Origin: an uncultured Eubacteriales bacterium
GTDB taxonomy: Bacteria; Bacillota; Clostridia; Lachnospirales; Anaerotignaceae
DNA length: 18,512 nt
NCBI GenBank assembly: GCA_934552695.1
Contig: CAKTER010000011.1
Location: forward strand, 1-18,512
Direction: 5' to 3'
Positions 6,516 to 18,176 of the stretch are shown piece after piece (position 1 is the stretch's first letter; each line of letters opens with the position of its first letter). The translations under genes and the position numbers were made by a program. The notes under the pieces are model-generated. The model was given only the letters and a program-made list of their open reading frames with translations, was not told where the DNA came from and did not search any database.

Positions 6516-7022
6516 ATGGCAAAGATCGAAGAAAAGCAAGTGGTCGTAAACGAGATCAAGGAAAAGCTGGATCGTGCGGCTTCCGTTGTCATGGTCGATG
6601 CCCGGGGCCTGACCGTAGAGCAGGATACCATTCTCAGAAAGAAGCTGAGAGAGGCCGGCGTAGATTATAAGGTTTACAAAAACACCATGGTACGGTTTGC
6701 CGTACAGGGGACCGAGTTCGAGCCCCTGCAGGCTTTCCTGGAAGGCCCCAGCGCCTTTGCCTTTAGCTATGGTGACCCCACTACCGCTGCCAGCATCCTG
6801 AACGCCCAGGCCAAGGATATGAAGGCTCTGGAGTTTAAGGCCGGCGTGGTGGAAGGGACTCTGTACGACGCCGACGGGATGAAGGCCGTGGCCGATATTC
6901 CCTCTCGGGAGGTTCTGCTGTCCAAGCTGCTTGGCAGCTTCAAGTCCCCCATGTCCTCTTTCGCTCGGGTTATTTCCGAGATTGCGAAGAGCAAGGGCGG
7001 CGAAGAGGCCGTTGCCGAATAA
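6516..7022 (+). CDS. rplJ: Large ribosomal subunit protein uL10
   Basis: A 168-residue L10, the usual size. It anchors the ribosomal stalk: the N-terminal globular domain binds 23S rRNA beside L11, and the long C-terminal helix carries the L7/L12 dimers. Typical features are EEKQVVVNEIKEKL at the N-terminus, ARGLTVEQDTILRKKLREA, YKVYKNTMVRFA, and the FASYGD-equivalent FAFSYGDPT region. The C-terminal helix (about residues 130-165) ends in an acidic tail. It has a strong AAGGAGGTG binding site. Its expression is under the leader and attenuator at 6382-6495, and rplL follows after 48 bases. Confidence 0.97.
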   Translation: MAKIEEKQVVVNEIKEKLDRAASVVMVDARGLTVEQDTILRKKLREAGVDYKVYKNTMVRFAVQGTEFEPLQAFLEGPSAFAFSYGDPTTAASILNAQAKDMKALEFKAGVVEGTLYDADGMKAVADIPSREVLLSKLLGSFKSPMSSFARVISEIAKSKGGEEAVAE

Positions 7023-7070
7023 TCAACTATCAAATATTAAATTCAAACATTTTATGGAGGTGTACGAATA

Positions 7071-7445
7071 ATGGCTAAACTGAGCATTGATGAAATCATC
7101 GAGGCCGTTAAGGAACTGACCGTACTGGAACTGAACGATCTGGTTAAGAAGGCCGAGGAAGAATTTGGCGTTTCTGCTGCTGCTGGTGTTGCCGTTGTGG
7201 CTGCTGGCGGCCCTGCCGAAGCTGCTGAGGAAAAGACTGAGTTCGACGTAGAGCTGACCGAGGTTGGTTCCGAAAAGATTAAGGTTATCAAGGTTGTCCG
7301 CGAGGTCACCGGCCTGGGTCTGAAGGAAGCCAAGGAGCTGGTTGACGGCGCTCCCAAGGTTCTGAAGGAAGGCGCTTCCAAGGAAGATGCCGACGCCATC
7401 AAGGCCAAGCTGGAAGAGGTTGGCGCCAAGATTACCCTGAAGTAA
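7071..7445 (+). CDS. rplL: Large ribosomal subunit protein bL12 (L7/L12)
   Basis: A 124-residue stalk protein that recruits and activates translational GTPases (IF2, EF-Tu, EF-G). The N-terminal dimerisation helix (residues 1-32, [21 protein letters not shown]) is followed by an Ala/Gly/Val-rich hinge (about 36-58). The C-terminal domain is [21 protein letters not shown] and [20 protein letters not shown]. The length and motifs are fully standard. The gene is preceded by GGAGGTG. Extra copies relative to other ribosomal proteins are needed because several dimers bind each L10, which is usually met by translation efficiency. A terminator begins 22 bases after its stop. Confidence 0.98.
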   Translation: MAKLSIDEIIEAVKELTVLELNDLVKKAEEEFGVSAAAGVAVVAAGGPAEAAEEKTEFDVELTEVGSEKIKVIKVVREVTGLGLKEAKELVDGAPKVLKEGASKEDADAIKAKLEEVGAKITLK

Positions 7446-7467
7446 TTTCAGAAAATAAGCGTCCCGG

Positions 7468-7504
7468 AAGGAGTTGCTGGTTTCAGCAGCTCCTTTCTTT
7501 CCTT
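7468..7504 (+). terminator. Rho-independent terminator after rplL
   Basis: AAGGAGTTGCTG (7468-7479) pairs with CAGCAGCTCCTT (7484-7495), 12 bp with one G-U pair and a 4-base loop, followed by TTTCTTT. It should end most rplJ-rplL transcripts and separate them from rpoBC. Confidence 0.85.
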
Positions 7505-7663
7505 GGGGAGGGAAAACGGGGGCGGCCGAAAGGGAAGCGGCAAGGGACTGCCGGAAACGGGCTGCATGGAAGGACGCACCGGAAACTTGGGCATAAAAAA
7601 AGACGCCTTGGCGCCAATTCGAGGTATATTTTCGGATTTTTCGGGAAAGAATAGAAAAAAGGC
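7505..7663. other. Intergenic spacer between the rplL terminator and the rpoB promoter
   Basis: No credible gene or RNA is visible in this stretch. It is GC-rich in the first 100 bases and AT-rich after. A short hairpin (GACGCC with GGCGCC, near 7609-7622) next to seven As could act as a weak minus-strand terminator, but there is no minus-strand gene for it to serve. Confidence 0.5.
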
Positions 7664-7692
7664 TTGACAAAACGCCATACTTAGAATAAAGT
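7664..7692 (+). promoter_or_regulatory. Promoter for rpoB-rpoC
   Basis: Perfect -35 TTGACA (7664-7669), 17-base spacer and TAAAGT (7687-7692, four of six). The surrounding -10 region is AT-rich and palindromic. A weaker second candidate, TTAACA (7722-7727) - 17 - CATAAA (7745-7750), lies downstream. Start sites near 7699 and 7757 would give leaders of about 210-270 bases. Confidence 0.65.
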
Positions 7693-7965
7693 ATTATAGT
7701 ATACTCCAAAAATATGGCCTTTTAACACATTAACCGTATTATAGCATAAAGAGACACCGATTTCAACAGTTATTTTTTCCAAACTCAATACTGTGACATA
7801 ATACTCCGTTTTAAGAGGCGATTTTTTGTTAAATCTGATTGAACAACAACCAGTGAATCCCGGCTTTTGCCCATTCTGATAAGAGGGTGCGGCAAAGGTC
7901 TTTCTGTGTCTTACTGTAGTATATTTCTAACCGGCAGTATTATTTATTTAAAGGGGTGGCAATGC
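7693..7965 (+). promoter_or_regulatory. Long 5' untranslated leader of rpoB
   Basis: About 270 AT-rich bases separate the promoter from the rpoB start. I see only weak pairing: ACAGT (7766-7770) with ACTGT (7790-7794), and AATACTG (7787-7793) with a CAGTATT near 7935. There is no T-run terminator and no recognised leader motif. An open frame in phase with rpoB extends to 7867 but has no binding site and no RpoB-like sequence. Confidence 0.4.
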
Positions 7966-10900
7966 ATGGAAAAAAACAGAATCCATAGCGTATCCTATGG
8001 GGAAACCAAGCGTATGAGCTACTCGAGGATCAACGAGGTTTTGGGGATGCCCAACCTCATCGAAGTCCAAAAAGACAGCTATCGCTGGTTTTTGGAGCAC
8101 GGCTTGCAGGAAGTCTTTGAGGACATTTCGCCCATCACGGACTTTAGCGGCAATCTGGTCCTGGAGTTTACCGATTTTTCTTTGGACAGCGAGCCAAAGT
8201 ATTCCATTGAAGAATGCAAGGAACGGGACACCACCTATGCCGCTCCTTTAAAGGTACGGGCCCGTTTGAACAATAAGGAACTGGACGAGATTAAAGAGCA
8301 GGAAATTTATATGGGGGATTTCCCGCTGATGACGGAAACGGGCACGTTTATCATCAACGGCGCCGAGCGGGTTATCGTTAGCCAGCTGGTGCGTTCCCCC
8401 GGCATTTATTTTGCCTCGGACTTTGATAAGCTGGGCAAAAAGCTGCTGTCCGCCACGGTCATCCCCAACCGGGGCGCCTGGCTGGAATACGAAACCGATT
8501 CCAACGATGTATTTTATGTACGGGTTGACCGTACCCGGAAGGTGCCGGTGACGGTGCTTATCCGGGCGCTGGGAGTTAGCTCCGACAAGGAGATTATCGA
8601 CCTGTTTGGGGAACACCCCAAAATTTTGGCCACCATCGAAAAGGACACCAGCAAGAACTACGAAGAAGGCTTGGTGGAAATTTATAAAAAGCTGCGTCCC
8701 GGCGAGCCTCCCACGGTGGAAAGCTCCGAGACCCTGCTGCGGGGGATGTTTTTCGACCCCAAGCGCTACGATGTAGCCAAGGTGGGCCGCTACAAGTTTA
8801 ACAAAAAGCTGCTGCTGCGGAACCGGATTCGGGACGCCGTGCTGGCCGAGCCGGTGGTAGACCCCATGACTGGCGAGGTGCTGGCCGACACCCGGCAGAT
8901 TTTGACGGCCGAGCTGTGCGATACCATTCAGGACAGCGGGGTAGACAGCGTTGTTATTGAATGGGAAGACCGGAAGCTGAAGGTGTTGTCCAATCAAGCC
9001 GTTAAGATTGACGGATATGTGGAAGAGTTTGGCCTGACCGGCGAGGATTTGGGGATTAAGGAGCGGGTGTATTATCCCGAGCTGGTGCAGGTGCTGGAGG
9101 GACTCTCCACTGCCGACGAGGTGAAGGCTGCGGTTAAGGCAAACATCCACCGGCTGATTCCCAACCACATCACCATCGGCGATATTTTTGCCTCCATCAA
9201 CTACATCCTGCATTTGGACTATGGCTTTGGCAACGTGGACGACATCGACCACCTGGGCAACCGGCGGATTCGTTCCGTGGGCGAGCTGCTGCAAAACCAG
9301 TTCCGTATCGGCCTGGCCCGGATGGAGCGGGTGGTGCGGGAGCGTATGACCATTCAGGATTTGGATGTGGTTACGCCCCAGGCCCTAATCAATGTGCGGC
9401 CGGTGACGGCGGCCATTAAGGAGTTCTTTGGCAGCTCCCAGCTGTCCCAGTTTATGGACCAGAACAACCCGCTGGCCGAGCTGACCCACAAGCGGCGCTT
9501 GTCCGCCCTGGGCCCCGGCGGCCTGTCCCGGGAACGGGCCGGGTTTGAGGTGCGGGACGTTCACCATTCTCATTACGGCAGAATGTGCCCCATCGAGACC
9601 CCCGAAGGTCCCAACATCGGCCTAATCAACTCCCTGGCTACCTTTGCCCGGATTAACGAGTATGGGTTTATCGAGGCCCCTTACCGGCTGGTAGACCATT
9701 CCGGCGAGCAGCCCCGGGTCACCGACGAGTTCATTTATGTGACTGCCGACGAAGAAGAAAACTACATGGTAGCGCAGGCCAACGAGCCGTTGACCCCCGA
9801 AGGCTACTTTGTGCATAAAAAGGTAACCGGCCGGTTCCGGGAGGAAATCATCGAGGTTGACCAGTCCCAAATCCATTTGATGGACGTTTCGCCCAAGCAG
9901 ATGGTATCCGTGGCAACGGCTCTGATTCCCTTCTTGGAAAACGACGACGCCAACCGGGCCCTGATGGGCTCCAACATGCAGCGGCAGGCGGTGCCTCTGC
10001 TGGTGACGGATTCCCCCATTGTAGGCACCGGCATGGAATACAAAACCGCTAAGGACTCCGGCATTTGCGTGGTGGCCAAGCGGGACGGCGTGGCCGAAAA
10101 GGTCTCGGCGAAGGAGATTGTGATTAAGACCCCCACGGGACAGAAGGATACCTACCATCTTATTAAGTACCAGCGCAGCAACCAGAGCACCTGCATGAAC
10201 CAGAAGCCCATCATCAATCTGGGGCAGGAGGTCAAGGCCGGGGATATTATTGCCGACGGCGCTTCCACCAGCTATGGCGAGCTGGCGCTGGGCAAGAACC
10301 CTCTGATTGGGTTTATGACCTGGGAGGGCTACAACTACGAGGACGCCGTTTTGCTTTCGGAGCGTCTGGTGCAGGAGGATGTTTATACCTCGGTGCATAT
10401 CGACGAGTACGAGGCCGAAAGCCGGGATACTAAGCTGGGGCCCGAGGAAATTACCCGGGATATCCCCAACGTAGGCGACGACGCCCTGCGGGATTTGGAC
10501 GAGCGGGGCATTGTCCGCATTGGCGCCGAGGTGCGGCCCAACGACATTTTGGTGGGGAAGGTTACCCCCAAGGGCGAAACCGAGTTGACGGCGGAGGAGC
10601 GCTTGCTGCGGGCCATTTTTGGCGAAAAAGCCCGGGAAGTCCGGGATACCTCCCTGCGGGTGCCTCACGGCGCCGGCGGTATTGTGGTGGGCGTGAAAAT
10701 CTTCACCCGGGAAAACGGGGACGATATCGGCCCCGGCGTGAACCAGCTGGTGCGGGTTTACATTGCCCAAAAGCGGAAGATTTCCGTGGGCGACAAAATG
10801 GCAGGCCGTCACGGCAACAAGGGCGTTGTGTCCCGGGTGCTGCCCGTGGAGGATATGCCCTTCCTGGAAAACGGCCGGCCTTTGGACATTGTTTTGAACC

Positions 10901-11823
10901 CTCTGGGCATTCCTTCCCGTATGAATATCGGACAGGTTTTGGAAACGCACTTGAGCTTGGCCGCCAAAGCCTTGGGCTGGAAGGTGGCTACTCCCGTATT
11001 CGATGGCGCTGCCGAGGTGGAGATTATGGACACCCTGGAAATGGCCAACGACTATGTGAACCTGGAGTGGGAGGACTTTTCGGCTAAGTGGAAGGACCTG
11101 TTGCAGGGCGATATTTTGCAGGAGCTGTACGACAACCGGGATCACCGGTCCGAGTGGAAGGGCGTTGCCCTGAGCCGGGACGGCAAGGTGGCCCTGCGGG
11201 ATGGCCGCAGCGGCGAGCTGTTCGATAACCGGGTCACCGTAGGCTTTATGCACTATCTGAAGCTCCACCATTTGGTAGACGATAAAATCCATGCCCGGTC
11301 CACCGGCCCCTATTCTCTGGTGACCCAGCAGCCTTTGGGCGGCAAGGCCCAGTTTGGCGGCCAGCGGTTTGGTGAAATGGAAGTGTGGGCCCTGGAGGCC
11401 TATGGCGCCGCCTACACCCTGCAAGAGATTTTGACCGTAAAATCCGATGACATTGTAGGCCGGGTTAAGACCTATGAGGCCATTGTAAAAGGCGAGAACA
11501 TCCCCGAGCCCGGCGTACCCGAATCCTTTAAGGTGCTGCTGAAGGAGCTGCAATCTCTGGCGCTGGATATCCGGGTGCTGGATGAGAACATGAACGAGAT
11601 TGAAATCAAGGAAAACATCGACGATTCCGACGAATTGAACATGAACCTTGGCCCCTACGATCAGGAGCCCAGCGCCCCCTTGGCCGGCGACGCTCCCGAA
11701 GGGTTTTTGGAAGAAGAAGTCCCCGAGGCGGCTTTCGACGATTATCTGGCCGAAGACGTGTTTGACGACGACGAGGATTTTATGGATGACGAAAGCGGCG
11801 ATCTGTCGGAGGATCAGGAGTAA
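7966..11823 (+). CDS. rpoB: DNA-directed RNA polymerase subunit beta
   Basis: A complete 1285-residue beta subunit of RNA polymerase. The start [12 protein letters not shown] at 7966 follows AAGGGGTGG; the upstream in-frame extension is not RpoB-like. The rifampicin-binding cluster spans about residues 489-517 ([14 protein letters not shown] to LSALGP). It has Asp498, His508 and Ser513 at the positions of E. coli D516, H526 and S531, so a rifampicin-sensitive enzyme is predicted. Next come [17 protein letters not shown] [13 protein letters not shown] and the catalytic-site segment [10 protein letters not shown] (944-953). The protein lacks large lineage insertions but carries a 69-residue acidic tail (1217-1285) with 29 Asp/Glu and no Lys/Arg. 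It is 15 bases from rpoC and on the same transcript. Confidence 0.98.
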   Translation: MEKNRIHSVSYGETKRMSYSRINEVLGMPNLIEVQKDSYRWFLEHGLQEVFEDISPITDFSGNLVLEFTDFSLDSEPKYSIEECKERDTTYAAPLKVRARLNNKELDEIKEQEIYMGDFPLMTETGTFIINGAERVIVSQLVRSPGIYFASDFDKLGKKLLSATVIPNRGAWLEYETDSNDVFYVRVDRTRKVPVTVLIRALGVSSDKEIIDLFGEHPKILATIEKDTSKNYEEGLVEIYKKLRPGEPPTVESSETLLRGMFFDPKRYDVAKVGRYKFNKKLLLRNRIRDAVLAEPVVDPMTGEVLADTRQILTAELCDTIQDSGVDSVVIEWEDRKLKVLSNQAVKIDGYVEEFGLTGEDLGIKERVYYPELVQVLEGLSTADEVKAAVKANIHRLIPNHITIGDIFASINYILHLDYGFGNVDDIDHLGNRRIRSVGELLQNQFRIGLARMERVVRERMTIQDLDVVTPQALINVRPVTAAIKEFFGSSQLSQFMDQNNPLAELTHKRRLSALGPGGLSRERAGFEVRDVHHSHYGRMCPIETPEGPNIGLINSLATFARINEYGFIEAPYRLVDHSGEQPRVTDEFIYVTADEEENYMVAQANEPLTPEGYFVHKKVTGRFREEIIEVDQSQIHLMDVSPKQMVSVATALIPFLENDDANRALMGSNMQRQAVPLLVTDSPIVGTGMEYKTAKDSGICVVAKRDGVAEKVSAKEIVIKTPTGQKDTYHLIKYQRSNQSTCMNQKPIINLGQEVKAGDIIADGASTSYGELALGKNPLIGFMTWEGYNYEDAVLLSERLVQEDVYTSVHIDEYEAESRDTKLGPEEITRDIPNVGDDALRDLDERGIVRIGAEVRPNDILVGKVTPKGETELTAEERLLRAIFGEKAREVRDTSLRVPHGAGGIVVGVKIFTRENGDDIGPGVNQLVRVYIAQKRKISVGDKMAGRHGNKGVVSRVLPVEDMPFLENGRPLDIVLNPLGIPSRMNIGQVLETHLSLAAKALGWKVATPVFDGAAEVEIMDTLEMANDYVNLEWEDFSAKWKDLLQGDILQELYDNRDHRSEWKGVALSRDGKVALRDGRSGELFDNRVTVGFMHYLKLHHLVDDKIHARSTGPYSLVTQQPLGGKAQFGGQRFGEMEVWALEAYGAAYTLQEILTVKSDDIVGRVKTYEAIVKGENIPEPGVPESFKVLLKELQSLALDIRVLDENMNEIEIKENIDDSDELNMNLGPYDQEPSAPLAGDAPEGFLEEEVPEAAFDDYLAEDVFDDDEDFMDDESGDLSEDQE

Positions 11824-11838
11824 GAAAGGGGAGTTACT

Positions 11839-15396
<3,558 letters not shown>

Positions 15397-15408
15397 GCAG
15401 AAGTATAC

Positions 15409-15450
15409 AAAAATCCCCTTTGGTTCGGGAATGAACCAGAGGGGATTTTC
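15409..15450. terminator. Bidirectional terminator between rpoC and the convergent hydrolase
   Basis: A 17-bp stem with one G-U pair, arms 15410-15426 and 15433-15449, and a 6-base loop. The left arm begins with five As (15409-15413) and the right arm ends in four Ts, so it can stop transcription from both sides. It ends rpoBC and, about 90 bases after its stop, the minus-strand cyclase-family gene. Confidence 0.9.
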
Positions 15451-15538
15451 TGTTGCGGGAACTCCGGTACGGGAGCCGGGCCGTTCCTTTGTGGGAGGAA
15501 ATGGGCCAAAGGCCGGATTTCCGGCTGTTGTTCCGCCG

Positions 15539-16315
15539 TTATTCCGGCAAAATCGCCACGGGACGAATCCACCCGGCGGTGCCGTGCTCGATTTTAATGG
15601 GGAAAGCAATGAACGTAAAGCCGGTGGGGGGCAGCTGATCCAGATTATTCAGCTTTTCCATGTGGCAATACCCGCATTCGGCTCCGGCCTTGTGGCCCTC
15701 CCAAATGATGCTGCGGTCGTGGGTTTTGGCAAACTCCTTGGCTACCAGCGGCAAGGGGGCGTCCCAGCTCCAGGCGTCGGTGCCCACCAGCCGAATGCCC
15801 TGCTGGCAGAGCCACAGGGTGCCTTCCCGGCCTACGCCGCAGCCCCGAAGCATATATTCCGGCGTGCCCCAGGCTTCCATAGCGCTGGTGTGCAGCAGCA
15901 CAATATCCCCGGGCTTTAAGGTGTAGTTGATTTTTTTCAAATAGTCCTGAATATCGGCGCTGGTTAGCACATACCCATCGGGCTTATCGGCAAAGTCCAG
16001 CACCACGCCGTTGCCAATGCACCATTCCAGCGGAATCTCGTCGATGGTCCAGGCCCGCTCCCCATGATTCATGGTGGGGTGGTAGTGGTAGGGAGCGTCC
16101 ATGTGGGTGCCGGTGTGGGAGCCCAGGGTTAGCAAATCCACGGCCCAGCCATAGCCCTCCAGCAGGTCATCCCGGGTAATGCCGGGGAAGCTTTGCAGGG
16201 TGGTGGCAATGGACATATCGCTGCCGTGCTTGACGTACTGGATGTGAGCTACCTGAGCCGGAGGATCCACCGGCAGGTTGTCCACAATGCTGACGCTTAA
16301 ATCAATAATCTTCAT
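15539..16315 (-). CDS. Cyclase-family metal-dependent hydrolase (kynurenine formamidase-like)
   Basis: A 258-residue protein of the cyclase / kynurenine formamidase superfamily (Pfam PF04199). The defining metal motif is SHTGTHMDAPYHY, giving His67, His71, Asp73 and His77. The C-terminal MEKLNNLDQLPP matches the conserved ExLxNLxxLP end and probably supplies another ligand or catalytic glutamate. Members hydrolyse amide bonds in cyclic or formylated substrates such as N-formylkynurenine or isatin. This protein is about 50 residues longer than typical KynB, and no tryptophan-degradation gene is nearby, so the substrate is unknown. No signal peptide is seen. The start has AAGGAGGG. It has its own promoter (16358-16386) and an unusual anti-Shine-Dalgarno copy upstream. 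Confidence 0.88.
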   Translation of the reverse strand: MKIIDLSVSIVDNLPVDPPAQVAHIQYVKHGSDMSIATTLQSFPGITRDDLLEGYGWAVDLLTLGSHTGTHMDAPYHYHPTMNHGERAWTIDEIPLEWCIGNGVVLDFADKPDGYVLTSADIQDYLKKINYTLKPGDIVLLHTSAMEAWGTPEYMLRGCGVGREGTLWLCQQGIRLVGTDAWSWDAPLPLVAKEFAKTHDRSIIWEGHKAGAECGYCHMEKLNNLDQLPPTGFTFIAFPIKIEHGTAGWIRPVAILPE

Positions 16316-16321
16316 AAAAAA

Positions 16322-16393
16322 TCCCTCCTTGTGGTTCGACCGACGGGTTACAGTTGTATTGTAAATCCGCCGGAGCCGTTTGACAAGGAGGGA
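16322..16393 (-). promoter_or_regulatory. Anti-Shine-Dalgarno inverted repeat upstream of the hydrolase
   Basis: On the minus strand ACAAGGAGGGA (16332-16322), which holds the hydrolase ribosome-binding site, has a perfect 11-base complement TCCCTCCTTGT (16393-16383) located 50 bases upstream. The upstream copy overlaps the -35 box, so it is present only in RNA reading in from the DAHP synthase gene. Confidence 0.6.
16358..16386 (-). promoter_or_regulatory. Promoter for the cyclase-family hydrolase
   Basis: On the minus strand TTGTCA (16386-16381), 17-base spacer and TACAAT (16363-16358): five of six at both boxes. Transcription would start near 16351, giving a leader of about 36 bases with the strong AAGGAGGG site. 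Confidence 0.75.
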
Positions 16394-16459
16394 AGGGGAT
16401 TTGGAGAAAATTTTGATAAGGGCCGTTTGGGGAACCCAAACCGACCATGACCGCCCGGG

Positions 16460-17488
16460 TTAAACGTGCTCGGCCATGTACCGCAGCAGGCGCTCGGTCT
16501 CGGGCCAACCGATGCAGGCATCGGTAATGGACTTGCCATACACATGGCCGTCAATCTTTTGGTTGCCTTCCTCAATAAAGCTTTCAATCATCACGCCTCG
16601 CACCAGCTTGTGAAGGGTGTCGTTGTGAATCCGGCTGTGCAATACTTCGTGAACAATACGGGGCTGCTCCGAAAAGACCTTGCCGGAGTTGTTGTGGTTT
16701 ACATCGCACACGATAAAGGGGTTTTGAAAGCCCCGGCTTAGGTACATATCCGAAAGCAGCAGCAAGTCCTCGTAGTGGTAGTTGGGGATACTGCGGCCAT
16801 GCTTGTTGACCGAGCCTCGGATGATGGCGTGGGCCAGGGGGTTGCCGCTGGTCTCTACCTCCTTGTCCCGGTACAAAAACGTATGGGGGGTTTGGGCGGC
16901 GTGGATGGAGTTGAGCATAACGGAAAAATCGCCGCTGGTGGGGTTTTTCATGCCCACGGGAACGTCGATGCCGCTGCTGACCAGCCGGTGCTGCTGGTCC
17001 TCCACCGACCGGGCGCCGATGGCAATATAGCCCAGCATATCGTCCACATACACCAGGTTTTCGGGGTAAAGCATTTCATCGGCGGCGGTCATGTGGGACT
17101 CGCCAATGGCCCGGATGTGCATTTTCCGCAGGGCCTTAATGCCCTCGTAAATGTTGGTGGCCTTTTCCGGGTCGGGCTGGTGGAGCATTCCTTTGTAGCC
17201 GTCGCCGGTGGTGCGGGGCTTGTTGGTATAAATCCGGGGGACAATAAACAGCTTGTCCTTTACTTCGTCGTTCAGCCGGGCCAGCCGGGCCACATAATCG
17301 CACACAGCGTCCTCATCGCTGGCAGAGCAGGGGCCGACAATGACCAAAAACCGGTCGTCCTTCCCTTCCATAACCTGCCGCAGCTCTTCGTCCCGCTGGG
17401 CCTTGATTTTTTGCAGGGCGGGGGACATAGCAACCTCGGCCTTCATTTCCTCGGGGGAGGGAATGTTTTGGATTAACTGGAAACTCAT
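16460..17488 (-). CDS. aroF: 3-deoxy-7-phosphoheptulonate (DAHP) synthase, type I alpha
   Basis: A 342-residue AroF/AroG/AroH-type enzyme that condenses phosphoenolpyruvate and erythrose-4-phosphate, the entry step of the shikimate pathway. Visible signatures are VGPCSASDE with the metal-binding Cys54, YTNKPRTTGDGYKG (PEP-binding, residues 88-101), GARSVEDQQHR (158-168) and MKNPTSGDF (180-188). The N-terminal 40 or so residues resemble the feedback-regulated arm of this class, but the effector amino acid cannot be assigned. I chose the ATG at 17488, which has AGAAAGGA upstream; the longer frame to 17551 starts upstream of the likely transcription start. It is divergent from queT. The next minus-strand gene has a separate promoter, and no intrinsic terminator is seen between them. 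Confidence 0.93.
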   Translation of the reverse strand: MSFQLIQNIPSPEEMKAEVAMSPALQKIKAQRDEELRQVMEGKDDRFLVIVGPCSASDEDAVCDYVARLARLNDEVKDKLFIVPRIYTNKPRTTGDGYKGMLHQPDPEKATNIYEGIKALRKMHIRAIGESHMTAADEMLYPENLVYVDDMLGYIAIGARSVEDQQHRLVSSGIDVPVGMKNPTSGDFSVMLNSIHAAQTPHTFLYRDKEVETSGNPLAHAIIRGSVNKHGRSIPNYHYEDLLLLSDMYLSRGFQNPFIVCDVNHNNSGKVFSEQPRIVHEVLHSRIHNDTLHKLVRGVMIESFIEEGNQKIDGHVYGKSITDACIGWPETERLLRYMAEHV

Positions 17489-17530
17489 GGGGCAACGTCC
17501 TTTCTGTATCGGGGGGCTTTTCACCCGGGC

Positions 17531-17559
17531 TTGCATTTTATAATAATCCATAGTATACT
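17531..17559 (+). promoter_or_regulatory. Possible queT promoter (shares its -10 with aroF)
   Basis: TTGCAT (17531-17536), 17-base spacer and TATACT (17554-17559). The -10 is good, the -35 matches only at TTG. A start near 17566 would place the riboswitch about 65 bases into the leader. An alternative TATAAA at 17619-17624 lies just before the riboswitch but lacks a -35. Confidence 0.35.
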
Positions 17560-17580
17560 ATATTCTAATCTAAATCTCAA
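17552..17580 (-). promoter_or_regulatory. Promoter for the DAHP synthase gene
   Basis: On the minus strand TTGAGA (17580-17575), 17-base spacer and TATACT (17557-17552). The start would be near 17545, which rules out the longer frame beginning at 17551 and leaves a leader of about 57 bases. No tryptophan-attenuator or T-box motif is visible in that leader. Confidence 0.75.
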
Positions 17581-17630
17581 CGAAAATTTGGGTTTCCTGC
17601 TTTTGGATAAGGCATTTTTATAAACCAAAA

Positions 17631-17669
17631 AGAGATGTTCCTTGATAACCATCTCGAAAAAACAAGGAG
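17631..17669 (+). promoter_or_regulatory. preQ1-I riboswitch controlling queT
   Basis: The segment has the H-type pseudoknot layout of class I preQ1 riboswitches. P1 pairs GAGAT (17632-17636) with ATCTC (17651-17655). The loop carries GTTCC and GATAACC, including the conserved cytosines near the ligand site. An A-rich tail, GAAAAAA, follows. P2 pairs CCTTG (17640-17644) with CAAGG (17663-17667). The P2 strand is part of the queT Shine-Dalgarno AAGGAG, so preQ1 binding should block translation. Position upstream of a queuosine-precursor transporter is the expected context. Confidence 0.88.
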
Positions 17670-17680
17670 AGTGTTTTGTG

Positions 17681-18172
17681 ATGAAAAATTTTGCTTGGAC
17701 CGGAAAACAAATAGCCGTTACCGGAGTGGTAGCGGCTATTTATGCGGTGCTGACCCTGGCGCTTTCGCCTCTCAGCTACGGCGCTGTGCAAATTCGGCTT
17801 TCCGAAGCGATGCTGGTGCTGTTTTTGCTGGATCGGCGGTTTGCGCCGGGGCTCATTTTAGGCTGCGCCATTGCCAATCTGTTCAGCCCCCTAGGGCTCA
17901 TTGACGTGGTAGTGGGCACGGGGGCCACGGCACTGGCCCTGTGGGCCATGGCTCACACCAAAAGTACCTGGTTGGCGCTGCTGTGGCCGGCGGTGACCAA
18001 TGGCGCCCTGGTAGGGCTGGAGCTGTGGGTGGTGGATCACCTGCCCTTCTGGTTTGGCTTTGGCACGGTGGCCCTCGGCGAGCTGGCGGCGGTGCTGGTG
18101 GTCGGCGGCATTTTGTACAAGTGGCTGGTCAAGTCCGGGGTACTCAAAGATTGGTTGGCACAGCGGGGGTAA
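17681..18172 (+). CDS. queT: QueT-family queuosine-precursor ECF transporter S component
   Basis: A 163-residue hydrophobic protein of the QueT family (PF06177), the substrate-binding subunit of energy-coupling-factor transporters for queuosine precursors such as preQ1, preQ0 or queuine. About five to six membrane helices are apparent. The conserved N-terminal segment IYAVLTLALSPLSYGAVQIRLSEAM includes the family motif around YGAVQIRLSEA, followed by LGCAIANLFSPLG. The shared energising module (EcfA, EcfA', EcfT) is not in the window and is presumably encoded elsewhere. The ATG at 17681 is chosen; the GTG at 17678 is an equally spaced alternative and the longer frame to 17642 starts within the riboswitch. 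A cyclase-family gene starts four bases after its stop. Confidence 0.93.
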   Translation: MKNFAWTGKQIAVTGVVAAIYAVLTLALSPLSYGAVQIRLSEAMLVLFLLDRRFAPGLILGCAIANLFSPLGLIDVVVGTGATALALWAMAHTKSTWLALLWPAVTNGALVGLELWVVDHLPFWFGFGTVALGELAAVLVVGGILYKWLVKSGVLKDWLAQRG

Positions 18173-18176
18173 CGGT

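Noticed and set aside
7606..7624. Minus-strand terminator-like hairpin with seven Ts
   Set aside because: Only about five pairs and no minus-strand gene upstream of it; likely chance.
7867..7965. 33-residue N-terminal extension of RpoB
   Set aside because: No ribosome-binding site and no similarity to RpoB N-termini. AAGGGGTGG precedes the ATG at 7966.
16405..16445. Hairpin GTTTGGG/CCCAAAC after the DAHP synthase as a terminator
   Set aside because: The loop is only three bases and no T-run follows on the minus strand.
17489..17551. 21-residue N-terminal extension of DAHP synthase
   Set aside because: The predicted transcription start (about 17545) is downstream of that start codon, and the ATG at 17488 has AGAAAGGA.
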